Below are positions 1 to 7,075 of a DNA stretch of 28,723 nt, piece after piece. The translations under genes and the position numbers were made by a program. This stretch comes from DATDOY01 sp035293045 (lineage in GTDB: Bacteria; Actinomycetota; Acidimicrobiia; IMCC26256; JACPCJ01): the NCBI GenBank assembly GCA_035293045.1, contig DATDOY010000063.1, positions 1 to 28,723 of the forward strand. The letters run 5' to 3'. The notes under the pieces are model-generated. The model made no database searches. It saw only the letters and a list, made by a program, of their open reading frames with translations, and had not been told where the DNA came from. The first letter of the stretch is position 1; each line of letters begins with the position of its first letter.

Positions 1-1781
1 GCGTGAACGAACGCCCACGTTGCTTCCGCGGCGGAGTGATTCGCACGCACGAGTCCCGCCCGGGCGAGTCCGTCGAGGCACTCGAGCGTGTTGACGCCAT
101 CGGGCACCAACGGCGCCAATCGCGAGACGGTGAAGGTCGAGCCGAGAACAGACGCGGCTTCCGCCACGCGCCGGGTGTCGCTGGCCAGCCGGTCAATGCG
201 GGTGGCGATCACCGCCTTGACGGTGTCGGGAACCAGGGCGGCCGCCTCGAGCCCGGTCATTTGCGAGCCGTCGCCCGTGGATACGAATGCACCCTGCTCA
301 ACCAGCGATCGCACGAGCTCTTCCAAGAAGAACGGATTGCCGCGGGCGCGGGTGAGGAGCAGCGCTTCGAGATCCGGAGCGACAGTGGACGCATCGCCGA
401 GGAGCTCGGCGAGGAGGCGGTAAGCCTCCGCTTCTCCCAACTCGCCCAGCTCGATCATGGTCACGGTGTCGTGCCGGCCGAGCCGCTCGACGAACTCCGA
501 CCCTGTTCGAGCTGTCGCCAGGACAACGAGTGGGTGGTCGGCGACGACCCCGACAAGATGATCAAGGACCTCGATCGAACGCGCATCTGCCCAATGGAGG
601 TCCTCAAGGACGGCCACGGTCGCGTGATCTGTGGCGAGGGCTCGGAACACGGCGGTGATGGCACGCGCCGCGTGGAGCGCCCGCTGCTCCGGTTCCGCCG
701 ACGCGACCTGGCGTGCCCAGTCCGCTCGATTCACGTCGACAGCTGCGGCGAAATAGGGCGTCACCTCGCCGTGATCAAGGCCAAGGCCCGAGATGAACGC
801 TTCGACGTGGTCGGCGGCGTCGGCCGGGGGGGTCCTGCGGCCGATGCCCAGATGGCGGCGGAACAGATCGCCGAAGAGGGAATACGCCGTGTCGAGCGTC
901 AGGTTCGACGCGCGCCCTTCAAGCCATCGGGTATCGCCCGCTGCCGCGCGCCGGACCTCGCTGGTGAGCCGCGACTTCCCCGCGCCTGGCTCTCCGGTGA
1001 TCACCACGCCCCGCCCTGTTCCGGATTTGGTCAGCGTCACGATTTCGGTCAACGTCGCCATCTCGCGTGGACGGCCGACGAACGGCGTGAGGGTTGCGTC
1101 TGTGGTGGAATCATCGATGAGGTCGTCAATCACGTAGGCGCGGACCGGGGCGGCGAGGCCCTTGATCTCAAGGTCGCGCGGTGCCATCGCAAAGCGCTTC
1201 CGGACGAGAGGCTCGGTGCGTTCGCCTACCAGGACCTCCCCTTCGGCCGCCTTGGCTTGGAGGCGTGCGGCGAGGTTGACCGTCGGACCCATGACGGTGA
1301 CCTCGCGATGGGCGTCGCCCCCCATCTCCCCGAAGTACACATCTCCGCTGTTGATGCCGGCCGTGACCCCGAGACCCAGTGTGGCGGCTCGGGCGCGGAT
1401 GTCGAGCGCAGCACGCACGGCCCGTTCGGCATCGTCCTCGCGCATGTTGGGCGCCCCGAAGACGGCGAGGAGCCCATCGCCGAGGAACCGGTCGACGCGC
1501 CCCTCGTATCCGATGATCACGTCGACCATGGCGTCGAGCAGACGATCGACGAGCATGGCCGCGTCTTCGGGCACGAGTCCGTCGGTGCGGGCCACCGATT
1601 GGCTCATGTCAGCGAAGAGCACGGTCACGAGGCGGTGTTCCCCCGTCCGCCCGTCGCCCGCTTGGGTTTCCGGCTGGGGAGCACCGCATTGGCTGCAAAA
1701 GCGCGCGCCTCGGGATGTCGCCGAACCGCAGGATGGACACGCCACATCCCATTGTGCACTGCCGCAGCAGGCCGCGTTCAT
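1..1781 (-). CDS. Class III adenylate/guanylate cyclase fused to an AAA ATPase domain (3' end beyond window)
   Basis: The frame is open from an ATG at 1781 down to the left edge, giving at least 593 residues, so the C-terminus is missing. The N-terminus is a zinc ribbon (CPSC at 15-18, CSQC at 29-32). A class III nucleotide cyclase domain follows (about 50-220): metal-binding Asp in FADMS (D58), the GDG turn (D102), and the GPTVNLAARL segment carrying the Asn/Arg transition-state pair. Next comes an STAND/LuxR-like ATPase with Walker A GEPGAGKS (263-270) and a Walker B-like VLEDLHWAD. In relatives this is followed by TPR repeats, giving about 1000 residues or more. It probably makes cAMP in response to an unknown signal and acts as a scaffold ATPase; substrate and ligand cannot be read. 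No clear ribosome-binding site precedes the ATG. It lies 134 bp downstream of the HAD gene on the same strand, so co-transcription is possible but unproven. Confidence 0.9.
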   Translation of the reverse strand, partial: MNAACCGSAQWDVACPSCGSATSRGARFCSQCGAPQPETQAGDGRTGEHRLVTVLFADMSQSVARTDGLVPEDAAMLVDRLLDAMVDVIIGYEGRVDRFLGDGLLAVFGAPNMREDDAERAVRAALDIRARAATLGLGVTAGINSGDVYFGEMGGDAHREVTVMGPTVNLAARLQAKAAEGEVLVGERTEPLVRKRFAMAPRDLEIKGLAAPVRAYVIDDLIDDSTTDATLTPFVGRPREMATLTEIVTLTKSGTGRGVVITGEPGAGKSRLTSEVRRAAAGDTRWLEGRASNLTLDTAYSLFGDLFRRHLGIGRRTPPADAADHVEAFISGLGLDHGEVTPYFAAAVDVNRADWARQVASAEPEQRALHAARAITAVFRALATDHATVAVLEDLHWADARSIEVLDHLVGVVADHPLVVLATARTGSEFVERLGRHDTVTMIELGELGEAEAYRLLAELLGDASTVAPDLEALLLTRARGNPFFLEELVRSLVEQGAFVSTGDGSQMTGLEAAALVPDTVKAVIATRIDRLASDTRRVAEAASVLGSTFTVSRLAPLVPDGVNTLECLDGLARAGLVRANHSAAEATWAFVH

Positions 1782-1915
1782 GGTCCCGGGCTGGCGGAGC
1801 GTCGATGGGGTCGACAGGTCCCCGACGCTCCAGCCGTGCGGTGGCGGCGAGACTCCGAGTCAGTTGTCCCCCTGAGAGGGTCTCAGACGACTCGAAGTCG
1901 TTGGCAGGGATGGGG

Positions 1916-2725
1916 TTACTGCGCTCCGAGAAGGGTGTCGACGGCGTCGGCGAAGCCGAGGCCGTAACCGCGGGGTGTGACTTCGGCGTTGGCGACGGCG
2001 TCGATGGCGGCGGGGAGCGTGGGGTCCTTGACGACGGCGTTGGCCGTGATGAACGCCCGCGCCACCACCGACGCGCATTCGAGATCGGAGTGGGCGTCGC
2101 CGATGACGGCGCACTCGTCGGGTGCGATGTCACGGTGTTGTTGGTCGGCGACGATCGCGAGCGCCTTCGATACTCCTCGGGGGACGAGGTGGTACACCCG
2201 CACCGTTTCCACGTCGAGACCGGGGAACGGGCGCGGGATCACGCCGTTGTCGAGGAAGTCGACCCAGTCGTAGCCGTTGGCGTCGAGCCACGACCGCACG
2301 TCGCCCTCGCCGACCTCGCCGCGCACCATGAACGACGCCTCGCGGTACGCGTTCCACGGTCCGTGCTCCTCGAGCTGGCGCGGATGCTGCGTCCACAGCT
2401 TCTCGGCCGCGGCGCGCAGGTCGTCGATCGGTGCGCCGTGGCCGGGATACTCGCCATAGTCGTGCACCGGTGATCGGCCGTGGTCGTAGCAGCGGAGGGC
2501 CCCGAGCTCGCCGATCCACGTGGGCGCGTCGATGATGCGCGCCAGCTCGACCATCGACGGTCGGCTGCGGCCTGACAGGAGGGCGACCTCGATGCCGGCC
2601 TCGCGGGCGCGGCCGAGCGCCGACGCCGTCTCGATCTGGAAGTGCCCGTCACCGTCGAGGAACAGGCTGCCGCCGGGACCAACGAGCGTGCCGTCGATAT
2701 CGACGTACAGGACGCGGATGCTCAC
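1916..2725 (-). CDS. HAD-superfamily phosphatase, probable glucosyl-3-phosphoglycerate (or mannosyl-type) phosphatase
   Basis: This 269-residue protein shows the four HAD motifs: motif I DIDGT (nucleophile D9, acid/base D11), motif II LSGR (S51), motif III Lys in VSKAL (K187) and motif IV GDAHSD (D210, D214). The insert between motifs II and III is of the Cof/MPGP type. Its GTG start overlaps the TGA of gpgS by 4 nt, which indicates translational coupling. GpgS makes glucosyl-3-phosphoglycerate and a phosphatase must remove the phosphate to give glucosylglycerate, so this is the likely second step. The assignment rests on position and fold class. Mycobacteria use an unrelated histidine-phosphatase-type GpgP, whereas some thermophiles use HAD enzymes. 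A generic sugar-phosphate phosphatase remains possible. Confidence 0.8.
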   Translation of the reverse strand: MSIRVLYVDIDGTLVGPGGSLFLDGDGHFQIETASALGRAREAGIEVALLSGRSRPSMVELARIIDAPTWIGELGALRCYDHGRSPVHDYGEYPGHGAPIDDLRAAAEKLWTQHPRQLEEHGPWNAYREASFMVRGEVGEGDVRSWLDANGYDWVDFLDNGVIPRPFPGLDVETVRVYHLVPRGVSKALAIVADQQHRDIAPDECAVIGDAHSDLECASVVARAFITANAVVKDPTLPAAIDAVANAEVTPRGYGLGFADAVDTLLGAQ

Positions 2726-3627
2726 GCCGACTCCTGCCGTCGCCGCGCGCGGTACTCGGCGACCTCGATCATCGGAGGACGTTCGGCGGTCTCGACGGCG
2801 ATCCGGTCGACGCGACCGTCAGGTCGGGGTCGGAGGAGTTCTTCTGCGTCCTCACTCTCTCGAAGCCCGGCCTTGCCGAGCGCCGTCACGAGGATCGCCA
2901 TCGCCTGCGGGCTCAGCTCGTCGATGGTGCGCGTGCGGTGATGTCGCACCCCGAGGTCGACTTGGGCGATCGAGCGAGCGCCGAATCGCTCCACCACCTC
3001 CACGAGCAGCCCGACCTCGACGCCCCATCCGGTCGGGAACGGCAGCCGCTCGAGGATCGACCGCCGACCGGCGTATTCGCCGCCGAGGGGTTGGATGATG
3101 GGAGCGAGGCGAGGGAAGAGGGTCGAGATCACCGGCCGGGCCATGAGTTCTGTCACGCGCCCGCCGGCGGGGCGTTCGTAATGGGCCTTGACGAACCCGA
3201 CGGCGGGATCGGTGATGAGCGGGCCGAGGAGCCCGGTCACGAAGTGCGAACCGAAGTCGACGAGGTCGGCGTCGAGCCAGCACACGAGGTCTCCCTCGGC
3301 GACGTACAGCGAGCGCCACAGGGCGTCGCCCTTGCCGAGGCTGGGTCCGAACTCCGCGAGCACGCTCGAGGAAGCGATCGCCTTCGCCCCCGCCCGCTCG
3401 GCGACGCCCGTCGTCTCGTCGATGGAGCCGTCGTCGATCACCACGATCTCATCCACGAGTCCGACGCCGTCGACGAGATCTCGCCGTACGGTCTCGACGA
3501 TGTCGGCGACGGTCGCTTCCTCGTCGCGGGCGGGGAGGCACACCGAGACCGTGATGCCTGCGGCGCGCTTCGCCCGCGCCAGGCCGGCGACCTCGAAGTC
3601 GGCGTGGTGGAAGTCGTTGCCGAGCAC
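2722..3627 (-). CDS. gpgS: Glucosyl-3-phosphoglycerate synthase (GT81 family)
   Basis: This 301-residue family 2-fold (GT-A) glycosyltransferase transfers glucose from an NDP-glucose to 3-phosphoglycerate, the first step towards glucosylglycerate. Diagnostic stretches resemble mycobacterial GpgS: LPARDEEATV (31-40), GKGDALWRSL (98-107), the metal-binding DAD (119-121), GGRVTELMARP (155-165) and IQPLGGEYAGRR (178-189). I chose the GTG at 3627 because homology begins right after it (NDFHHADF corresponds to the family N-terminus). The open frame extends upstream to 3894 but is low-complexity Arg/Pro/Ser-rich and runs antisense to the SAM riboswitch. The 3' end overlaps the HAD phosphatase by 4 nt. 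The product or its derivatives serve as compatible solutes under salt or nitrogen stress and as polysaccharide primers in mycobacteria. Confidence 0.88.
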   Translation of the reverse strand: MLGNDFHHADFEVAGLARAKRAAGITVSVCLPARDEEATVADIVETVRRDLVDGVGLVDEIVVIDDGSIDETTGVAERAGAKAIASSSVLAEFGPSLGKGDALWRSLYVAEGDLVCWLDADLVDFGSHFVTGLLGPLITDPAVGFVKAHYERPAGGRVTELMARPVISTLFPRLAPIIQPLGGEYAGRRSILERLPFPTGWGVEVGLLVEVVERFGARSIAQVDLGVRHHRTRTIDELSPQAMAILVTALGKAGLRESEDAEELLRPRPDGRVDRIAVETAERPPMIEVAEYRARRRQESA

Positions 3628-3755
3628 GGACGGCGAGGGTAGCCGCCAGGCTCCGAGCCCCGATCGAGAACGCGAGGGCGAGCGTCCCGAGGCGCGAGCC
3701 CGGGGATGGGCATCGTACGAGGGGAATCGCTTCGGCTTCGCTGCGACCCCGCCGC

Positions 3756-3761
3756 TACGAT
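3756..3761 (+). promoter_or_regulatory. Candidate -10 element for the riboswitch-thrC transcript
   Basis: TACGAT fits the TANNNT core of actinobacterial -10 boxes. It lies 9 nt before the first base of riboswitch stem P1, so a start near 3768 would include the whole aptamer. No good -35 box is visible at the usual distance. This is an inference from position and sequence. Confidence 0.4.
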
Positions 3762-3770
3762 GGGAGCTGG

Positions 3771-3865
3771 TTCTCATCAAGAGCGGCTGAGGGACGGGCC
3801 CTACGACGCCGCGGCAACCAGGAGCCCTTCGGGGCAGCCAGGTGCCAATGCCCGGGCGATGAGGA
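3771..3865 (+). promoter_or_regulatory. SAM-I (S-box) riboswitch
   Basis: The aptamer matches the S-box layout. P1 pairs 3771-3778 with 3858-3865 (eight pairs, one G-U). The segment from AAGAGCGGCTGAGGGA (3779-3794) through GGGCCC to GCGGCAACC (3811-3819) is the conserved core. A GGAGCCCTTCGGGG hairpin follows, and GGTGCCAATGCCC (3841-3853) closes P4/J4. The only gene downstream on this strand is the threonine-synthase-like gene starting at 3950, then the CysO-like gene. S-box aptamers bind S-adenosylmethionine and normally switch expression off when it is plentiful. The variant shown here is closer to SAM-I than to the actinobacterial SAM-IV class. Confidence 0.88.
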
Positions 3866-3904
3866 GGATGCAGTGCTCTTCGGTAGGTGTGCAACGTCGG
3901 CTTC

Positions 3905-3944
3905 GCTTCCCGTCGGCGCGTGGGTCGCCGCGACGCGGGGAGGC
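3905..3944 (+). promoter_or_regulatory. Predicted expression platform: hairpin sequestering the thrC Shine-Dalgarno
   Basis: GCTTCCC (3905-3911) can pair with GGGAGGC (3938-3944; one G-U), which covers the ribosome-binding site GGGGAGG (3937-3943). The enclosed loop can form a further stem (GGCG 3915-3918 with CGCC 3926-3929). There is no U-tract, so control is more likely at translation initiation than by transcription termination. The pairing was done by eye; an antisequester involving the 3' strand of P1 is not resolved. Confidence 0.45.
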
Positions 3945-3949
3945 AAGTA

Positions 3950-5182
3950 GTGGCCTTCGTCTCCGGTCTGCGTTGTCGGGAGTGCGGGCGCGACTACCCG
4001 GCCGACCCGATCCACGTGTGCGAGTGGTGCTTCGGACCGCTCGAGGTGGCTTACGACTACGACGCGATCCGCGCCTCGGTCACGCGCGAGAAGATCGAGC
4101 GGGGTCCGAGCACGATTTGGCGTTACGCCGACCTGCTCCCGACCGATCGGGGGGTCGAGGTCGACCTCGGCGCCGGCTTCACGCCGCTCGTGCGCGCCGA
4201 GCGACTCGGCGCCGCCGTGGGACTCAACGACGTGTGGGTCAAGAACGACACCGTCAACCCCACCAACTCGTTCAAGGACCGCGTCGTCGCCGTGGCGCTG
4301 TCGAAGGCGTTGGAGTTCGGGTTCAAGACGGCGGCGTGCGCGTCGACCGGCAACCTCGCCAACTCGGTCGCGGCCCACGCCGCCCGCGCCGGTCTGAAGA
4401 GCTACGTGTTCATCCCCGCCGACCTCGAGGCGGGCAAGATCGTCACCACCGCGGTGTACGGCGGCAACGTCGTCGCCGTCAACGGCAACTACGACGACGT
4501 CAACCGTCTATGCGCCGAGCTGGCCGGCAACTACCCGTGGGCGTTTGTCAACGTCAACGTGCGGCCGTACTACGCGGAGGGTTCGAAGACGCTCGCCTTC
4601 GAGACGGCCGAGCAGCTCGGGTGGAAGGCGCCCGACCACGTGGTGGTCCCGATCGCCAGTGGGTCGCAGCTGACCAAGATCAGCAAGGGCTTCGAGGAGT
4701 TGTGGAAGGTGGGGCTCCTCGACGAGGAGCCGAAGGTGAGGGTGTCGGGGGCGCAGGCCCTCGGGTGCTCGCCGGTGGCCAAGGCGTTCATCGAAGCGAG
4801 CGACACCATCAAGCCCGTGAAGCCGGACACGATCGCCAAGTCGCTCGCCATCGGCAACCCCGCCGACGGCTACTTCGCCCTCGACGTGATCCGGACGTCC
4901 GAGGGCGGGTGCGCGGCGGTGAGCGACGGCGAGATCGTCGAGGGCATCAAGCTGCTCGCCGCCACCGAGGGCATCTTCGGCGAGACGGCCGCCGGGGTGA
5001 CCGTCGCCAGCCTGAAGAAGCTGGCCGCCGACGGCGTGATCTCGCCCGACGAGCGGGTGGTGGTCTACGTCACCGGCCATGGTCTCAAGACGCTCGACGC
5101 CGTGGCGCCGACCTCCGGACCCACCGCTACCATCGCCCCGACCATCGACTCGTTCACCGAGCACTTCACCATCGACGAGTAG
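3950..5182 (+). CDS. thrC: Threonine-synthase family PLP enzyme under SAM riboswitch control
   Basis: This 410-residue fold-type II PLP enzyme belongs to the threonine synthase family (O-phosphohomoserine to threonine plus phosphate). An N-terminal zinc ribbon (C9, C12, C24, C27) is followed by the PLP-lysine motif NPTNSFKDR (K109), the phosphate-side STGNLANS loop and IASGSQLTKI further on. The GTG at 3950 is chosen because GGGGAGG lies 6 nt upstream and homology begins just after; an ATG at 3887 in frame would add 21 residues without homology. It follows a SAM-I riboswitch and precedes a CysO-like sulfur carrier by 61 bp. That context fits methionine or homocysteine synthesis better than threonine synthesis, because SAM-I switches are normally OFF switches. 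By sequence alone it is a threonine synthase; a phosphohomoserine sulfhydrylase-like role is inference. Confidence 0.9.
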   Translation: MAFVSGLRCRECGRDYPADPIHVCEWCFGPLEVAYDYDAIRASVTREKIERGPSTIWRYADLLPTDRGVEVDLGAGFTPLVRAERLGAAVGLNDVWVKNDTVNPTNSFKDRVVAVALSKALEFGFKTAACASTGNLANSVAAHAARAGLKSYVFIPADLEAGKIVTTAVYGGNVVAVNGNYDDVNRLCAELAGNYPWAFVNVNVRPYYAEGSKTLAFETAEQLGWKAPDHVVVPIASGSQLTKISKGFEELWKVGLLDEEPKVRVSGAQALGCSPVAKAFIEASDTIKPVKPDTIAKSLAIGNPADGYFALDVIRTSEGGCAAVSDGEIVEGIKLLAATEGIFGETAAGVTVASLKKLAADGVISPDERVVVYVTGHGLKTLDAVAPTSGPTATIAPTIDSFTEHFTIDE

Positions 5183-5243
5183 CCCGGATTCGACGAGTCC
5201 CGACTCCGAGCTTCACGAGACGCCGAGGAACAGGCCCATCACC

Positions 5244-5516
5244 ATGCCGAAGGTCCGCATCCCCACGCCCCTGCGCACGCTGTCCGGTGGCGCGTCCGAA
5301 CTCGAGATCGACGGCACCACCGTCGCCGAGATCCTGAAGGGCCTCGAGGCCGCCCACCCCGGGTTCGGCGAGCGGCTGTTCGACGACGAGGGGAATCTGC
5401 GGCGATTTGTGAACGTGTTCGTCGCCGACGAGGACATCCGCTTTCTGTCGGGCCTCGAGACGCCGGTCGAGGCCGGCCACACGGTCTCGATCATCCCCGC
5501 CGTCGCCGGCGGCTGA
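5244..5516 (+). CDS. MoaD/ThiS-family sulfur carrier protein, CysO-like
   Basis: This 90-residue protein has the beta-grasp ubiquitin-like fold signature and ends in AVAGG. The segments RRFVNVFVADEDIRF (53-67) and VSIIPAVAGG (81-90) closely match mycobacterial CysO. Family members are adenylated at the C-terminal Gly by an MoeB/ThiF-type enzyme, converted to a thiocarboxylate and used as sulfide donor; CysO feeds CysM for cysteine synthesis. No CysM, Mec protease or MoeB gene is adjacent here; the partner in position is the threonine-synthase-like enzyme, so sulfur may be donated to it. The ATG at 5244 fits the family N-terminus. The nearest SD-like run (GAGGAA at 5225-5230) is a little far away, which fits coupling to thrC. 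Confidence 0.9.
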   Translation: MPKVRIPTPLRTLSGGASELEIDGTTVAEILKGLEAAHPGFGERLFDDEGNLRRFVNVFVADEDIRFLSGLETPVEAGHTVSIIPAVAGG

Positions 5517-5531
5517 CCTGCCCGCCCGCGT

Positions 5532-5590
5532 TCCCGTGTCTGTGGCGCGTTATCGGGGACAGAGCCCGATAACGCGCCACAGACACGGGA
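5532..5590. terminator. Perfect 26-bp inverted repeat, 7-nt loop, between the CysO-like gene and the crotonase
   Basis: Arms 5532-5557 and 5565-5590 are exact reverse complements around the loop GACAGAG. The hairpin starts 16 nt after the CysO-like stop and would terminate or shield that transcript. There is no T-tract. The last bases of the right arm (GGGA, 5587-5590) form the start of the crotonase ribosome-binding site (GGGAGAG, 5587-5593), so the structure would also reduce read-through translation. Confidence 0.7.
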
Positions 5591-5600
5591 GAGTCGAGCG

Positions 5601-6353
5601 ATGAGCCTGGTTCGGGTGGACGATCGCGACGGGATCGCGCTCGTCACCATCGATCGACCGCCGGCCAACGCGATGGACCCGCAACTCCTTGCCGACGGGC
5701 TCGCCGCGCTCGACGACCTCGTGGCCGCGGCGCCTTCCGCGGCCGTGCTCACGGGGTCTGGTGGATTCTTCTCGGGCGGAGCCGACCTGCGCGTCGTCCC
5801 TGCCCTGCCCGCTGACGAGCAGGCCGAGATGGCCCGCCAGATCAACCGCCTCTTCGCCGGCTGGTACGAGTTCCCCCGGCCGCTCGTGTGCGCCGTCAAC
5901 GGACACGCGGTCGCCGGGGGGTTGATCCTCGCCCTGTGCGGGGACTACCGCGTGGTGGGGGAGTCGGGGAGCTTCGGGCTCACCGAAGTGAAGGTCGGCA
6001 TTCCGTATCCGTCGATGGCGATGGCCGTCGTCCACGCCGAACTCACCGCGCCGGTGGCGCGCCGGCTCACGATGCTCGGCCGCCTCTACGACGCGGCCGG
6101 CGCGCTCGAGATGGGGTTGTTCGACGAGCAGGTCGGCGATGAGGCCGTCTTGGACCGGTCGCTGGAGATGGCGGCGGAGTACGCCGCGCTTCCGGCGAAG
6201 ACGTTCGAGATCGTCAAGCGGCGACTGCGGGCCGGGGTCGCCGACTCGGCGACGAAAGGTCTCTTCGGCGGTGCCGAGATGACGGGATGGGCGCTCGACG
6301 ACGCCCCCGACGCCGCGGCGACCGTGCTGAGCAACCGCCGCTCAGACCAATGA
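5601..6353 (+). CDS. Enoyl-CoA hydratase/isomerase family (crotonase) protein
   Basis: This 250-residue crotonase-fold protein has both oxyanion-hole segments: SGGFFSGGADL and NGHAVAGGLILALCGDYRV. FGLTEVKVGIPYP holds the first conserved Glu of hydratases. The usual GAGGTQRL stretch that follows, with the second Glu region, is replaced by YPSMAMAV, so classical hydratase chemistry is not certain; isomerase or hydrolase activity on an acyl-CoA is possible. The ATG at 5601 has GGGAGAG 7 nt upstream. It is alone between two hairpins (5532-5590 and 6352-6402), so it is probably its own transcription unit, or relies on read-through from upstream, because no promoter is obvious. Its TGA lies inside the downstream hairpin. 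Confidence 0.85.
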   Translation: MSLVRVDDRDGIALVTIDRPPANAMDPQLLADGLAALDDLVAAAPSAAVLTGSGGFFSGGADLRVVPALPADEQAEMARQINRLFAGWYEFPRPLVCAVNGHAVAGGLILALCGDYRVVGESGSFGLTEVKVGIPYPSMAMAVVHAELTAPVARRLTMLGRLYDAAGALEMGLFDEQVGDEAVLDRSLEMAAEYAALPAKTFEIVKRRLRAGVADSATKGLFGGAEMTGWALDDAPDAAATVLSNRRSDQ

Positions 6354-6402
6354 GGGTGTGCGTATGGCGTCGCGCATAGCGCGACGCCATACGCACACCC
6401 TC
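6352..6402. terminator. Perfect 24-bp inverted repeat between convergent genes (bidirectional terminator)
   Basis: Arms 6352-6375 and 6379-6402 are exact reverse complements with a 3-nt loop (ATA). The left arm begins within the crotonase stop codon (6351-6353), and the regulator gene on the other strand ends at 6416. The position between two converging genes indicates a shared terminator. No T-tract follows on either strand. Confidence 0.75.
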
Positions 6403-6415
6403 GCGCGCTCGAACC

Positions 6416-7075
6416 TCAGGCGGGGCGGACGAACATCTCCCGCGCGACCTCGGGAGGGAGGAGTTCCTCTTTCGACGGCGACTTCACCCGCACGCCGGTC
6501 GGCGTGACCTCGACGACCTCGGCGGCCGCACCCGGGATCAACCGCGCGCCGGCCAAGATCTTGAGCGCGTCGTCGTTCAACTCGAGCTTCTCGCTGATGC
6601 GGGTGATGGTGATCGGCCCCGGTGACGCGTTGAGGAGGCTCACGTAGTCCGAGTCGTCGACGGGGTTCGCCGTCCCCGGAATCGGGTTCCCGTGCGGACA
6701 CGTCGCCGGGTCGCCAAGCAGCTCCACGAGTTTCTGCTCCACATCGGCGGAAATGGCGTGCTCCCAGCGGTCGGCCTCGCGGTGCACCTTCTCCCACTCC
6801 AATCCGATGATGTCGGTGAGGAGACGCTCGGCGAGGCGGTGGCGCCGGACGATGGAGACCGCGAGGTTCCGGCCCTTGTCGGTGAGCCGGATCGCGTTGT
6901 CGGTGTCGAGGGTGACGTAGCCCTGGTCTTCGAGGCGGGCCACGCCCTCCGACACCGCGGGGGCGGAGAGATCGAGACGTTCCACGAGGCGCGCCCGCAG
7001 TGGCCGGACGCCCTCCTCTTCCAACTCGAGGATGTTCTCGAGGTACTCCTCGGTCGGATCATGAAGCTCTGCCAT
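6416..7075 (-). CDS. ideR: DtxR/IdeR-family metal-dependent repressor with MntR-like ligand changes
   Basis: This 219-residue protein aligns without gaps to mycobacterial IdeR over the first ~106 residues: winged helix (about 7-65), dimerisation helices with RRHRLAERLL (H79, E83) and KVHREADRWEH (H98, E105, H106), then an SH3/FeoA-like C-terminal domain (about 145-215). Site 1 ligands H79, E83 and H98 are intact. In site 2, Met10 and Cys102 of DtxR/IdeR are replaced by Glu10 and Asp102, which is chemically closer to MntR. It is divergent from fbpC with only 27 bp between start codons, and a DtxR-type operator touches its own ATG, so autoregulation and control of iron uptake are expected. No SD is present; TAGCCT lies 7 nt before the ATG, which suggests a leaderless mRNA. 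The symbol follows family and context; the metal it senses is uncertain. Confidence 0.85.
   Translation of the reverse strand: MAELHDPTEEYLENILELEEEGVRPLRARLVERLDLSAPAVSEGVARLEDQGYVTLDTDNAIRLTDKGRNLAVSIVRRHRLAERLLTDIIGLEWEKVHREADRWEHAISADVEQKLVELLGDPATCPHGNPIPGTANPVDDSDYVSLLNASPGPITITRISEKLELNDDALKILAGARLIPGAAAEVVEVTPTGVRVKSPSKEELLPPEVAREMFVRPA

Noticed and set aside
1862..1912. Small inverted repeats (CTGAGA/TCTCAG and ACGACT/AGTCGT) downstream of the HAD gene
   Set aside because: Stems of only 6 bp in GC-rich DNA with no T-tract; too weak to call a terminator.
3..1967. 654-codon plus-strand reading frame across the left end
   Set aside because: It is antisense to the cyclase/AAA gene, whose motifs (FADMS, GDG, Walker A) are clear. 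The plus-strand translation has no family motif; stop codons are rare because of GC bias.
3771..3865. SAM-IV riboswitch or tRNA-like fold
   Set aside because: The core order (AAGAG, GAGGGA, GGGCCC, GGCAACC, CCAATGCC) fits SAM-I better; no anticodon or T-arm pattern is present.
3628..3894. N-terminal extension of gpgS
   Set aside because: In frame but Arg/Pro/Ser-rich, not homologous, and antisense to the SAM riboswitch. The start at 3627 matches the family N-terminus.
3887..3949. Earlier ATG for thrC
   Set aside because: It adds 21 basic residues without homology and lies within the proposed expression platform; GTG 3950 has an ideal SD.
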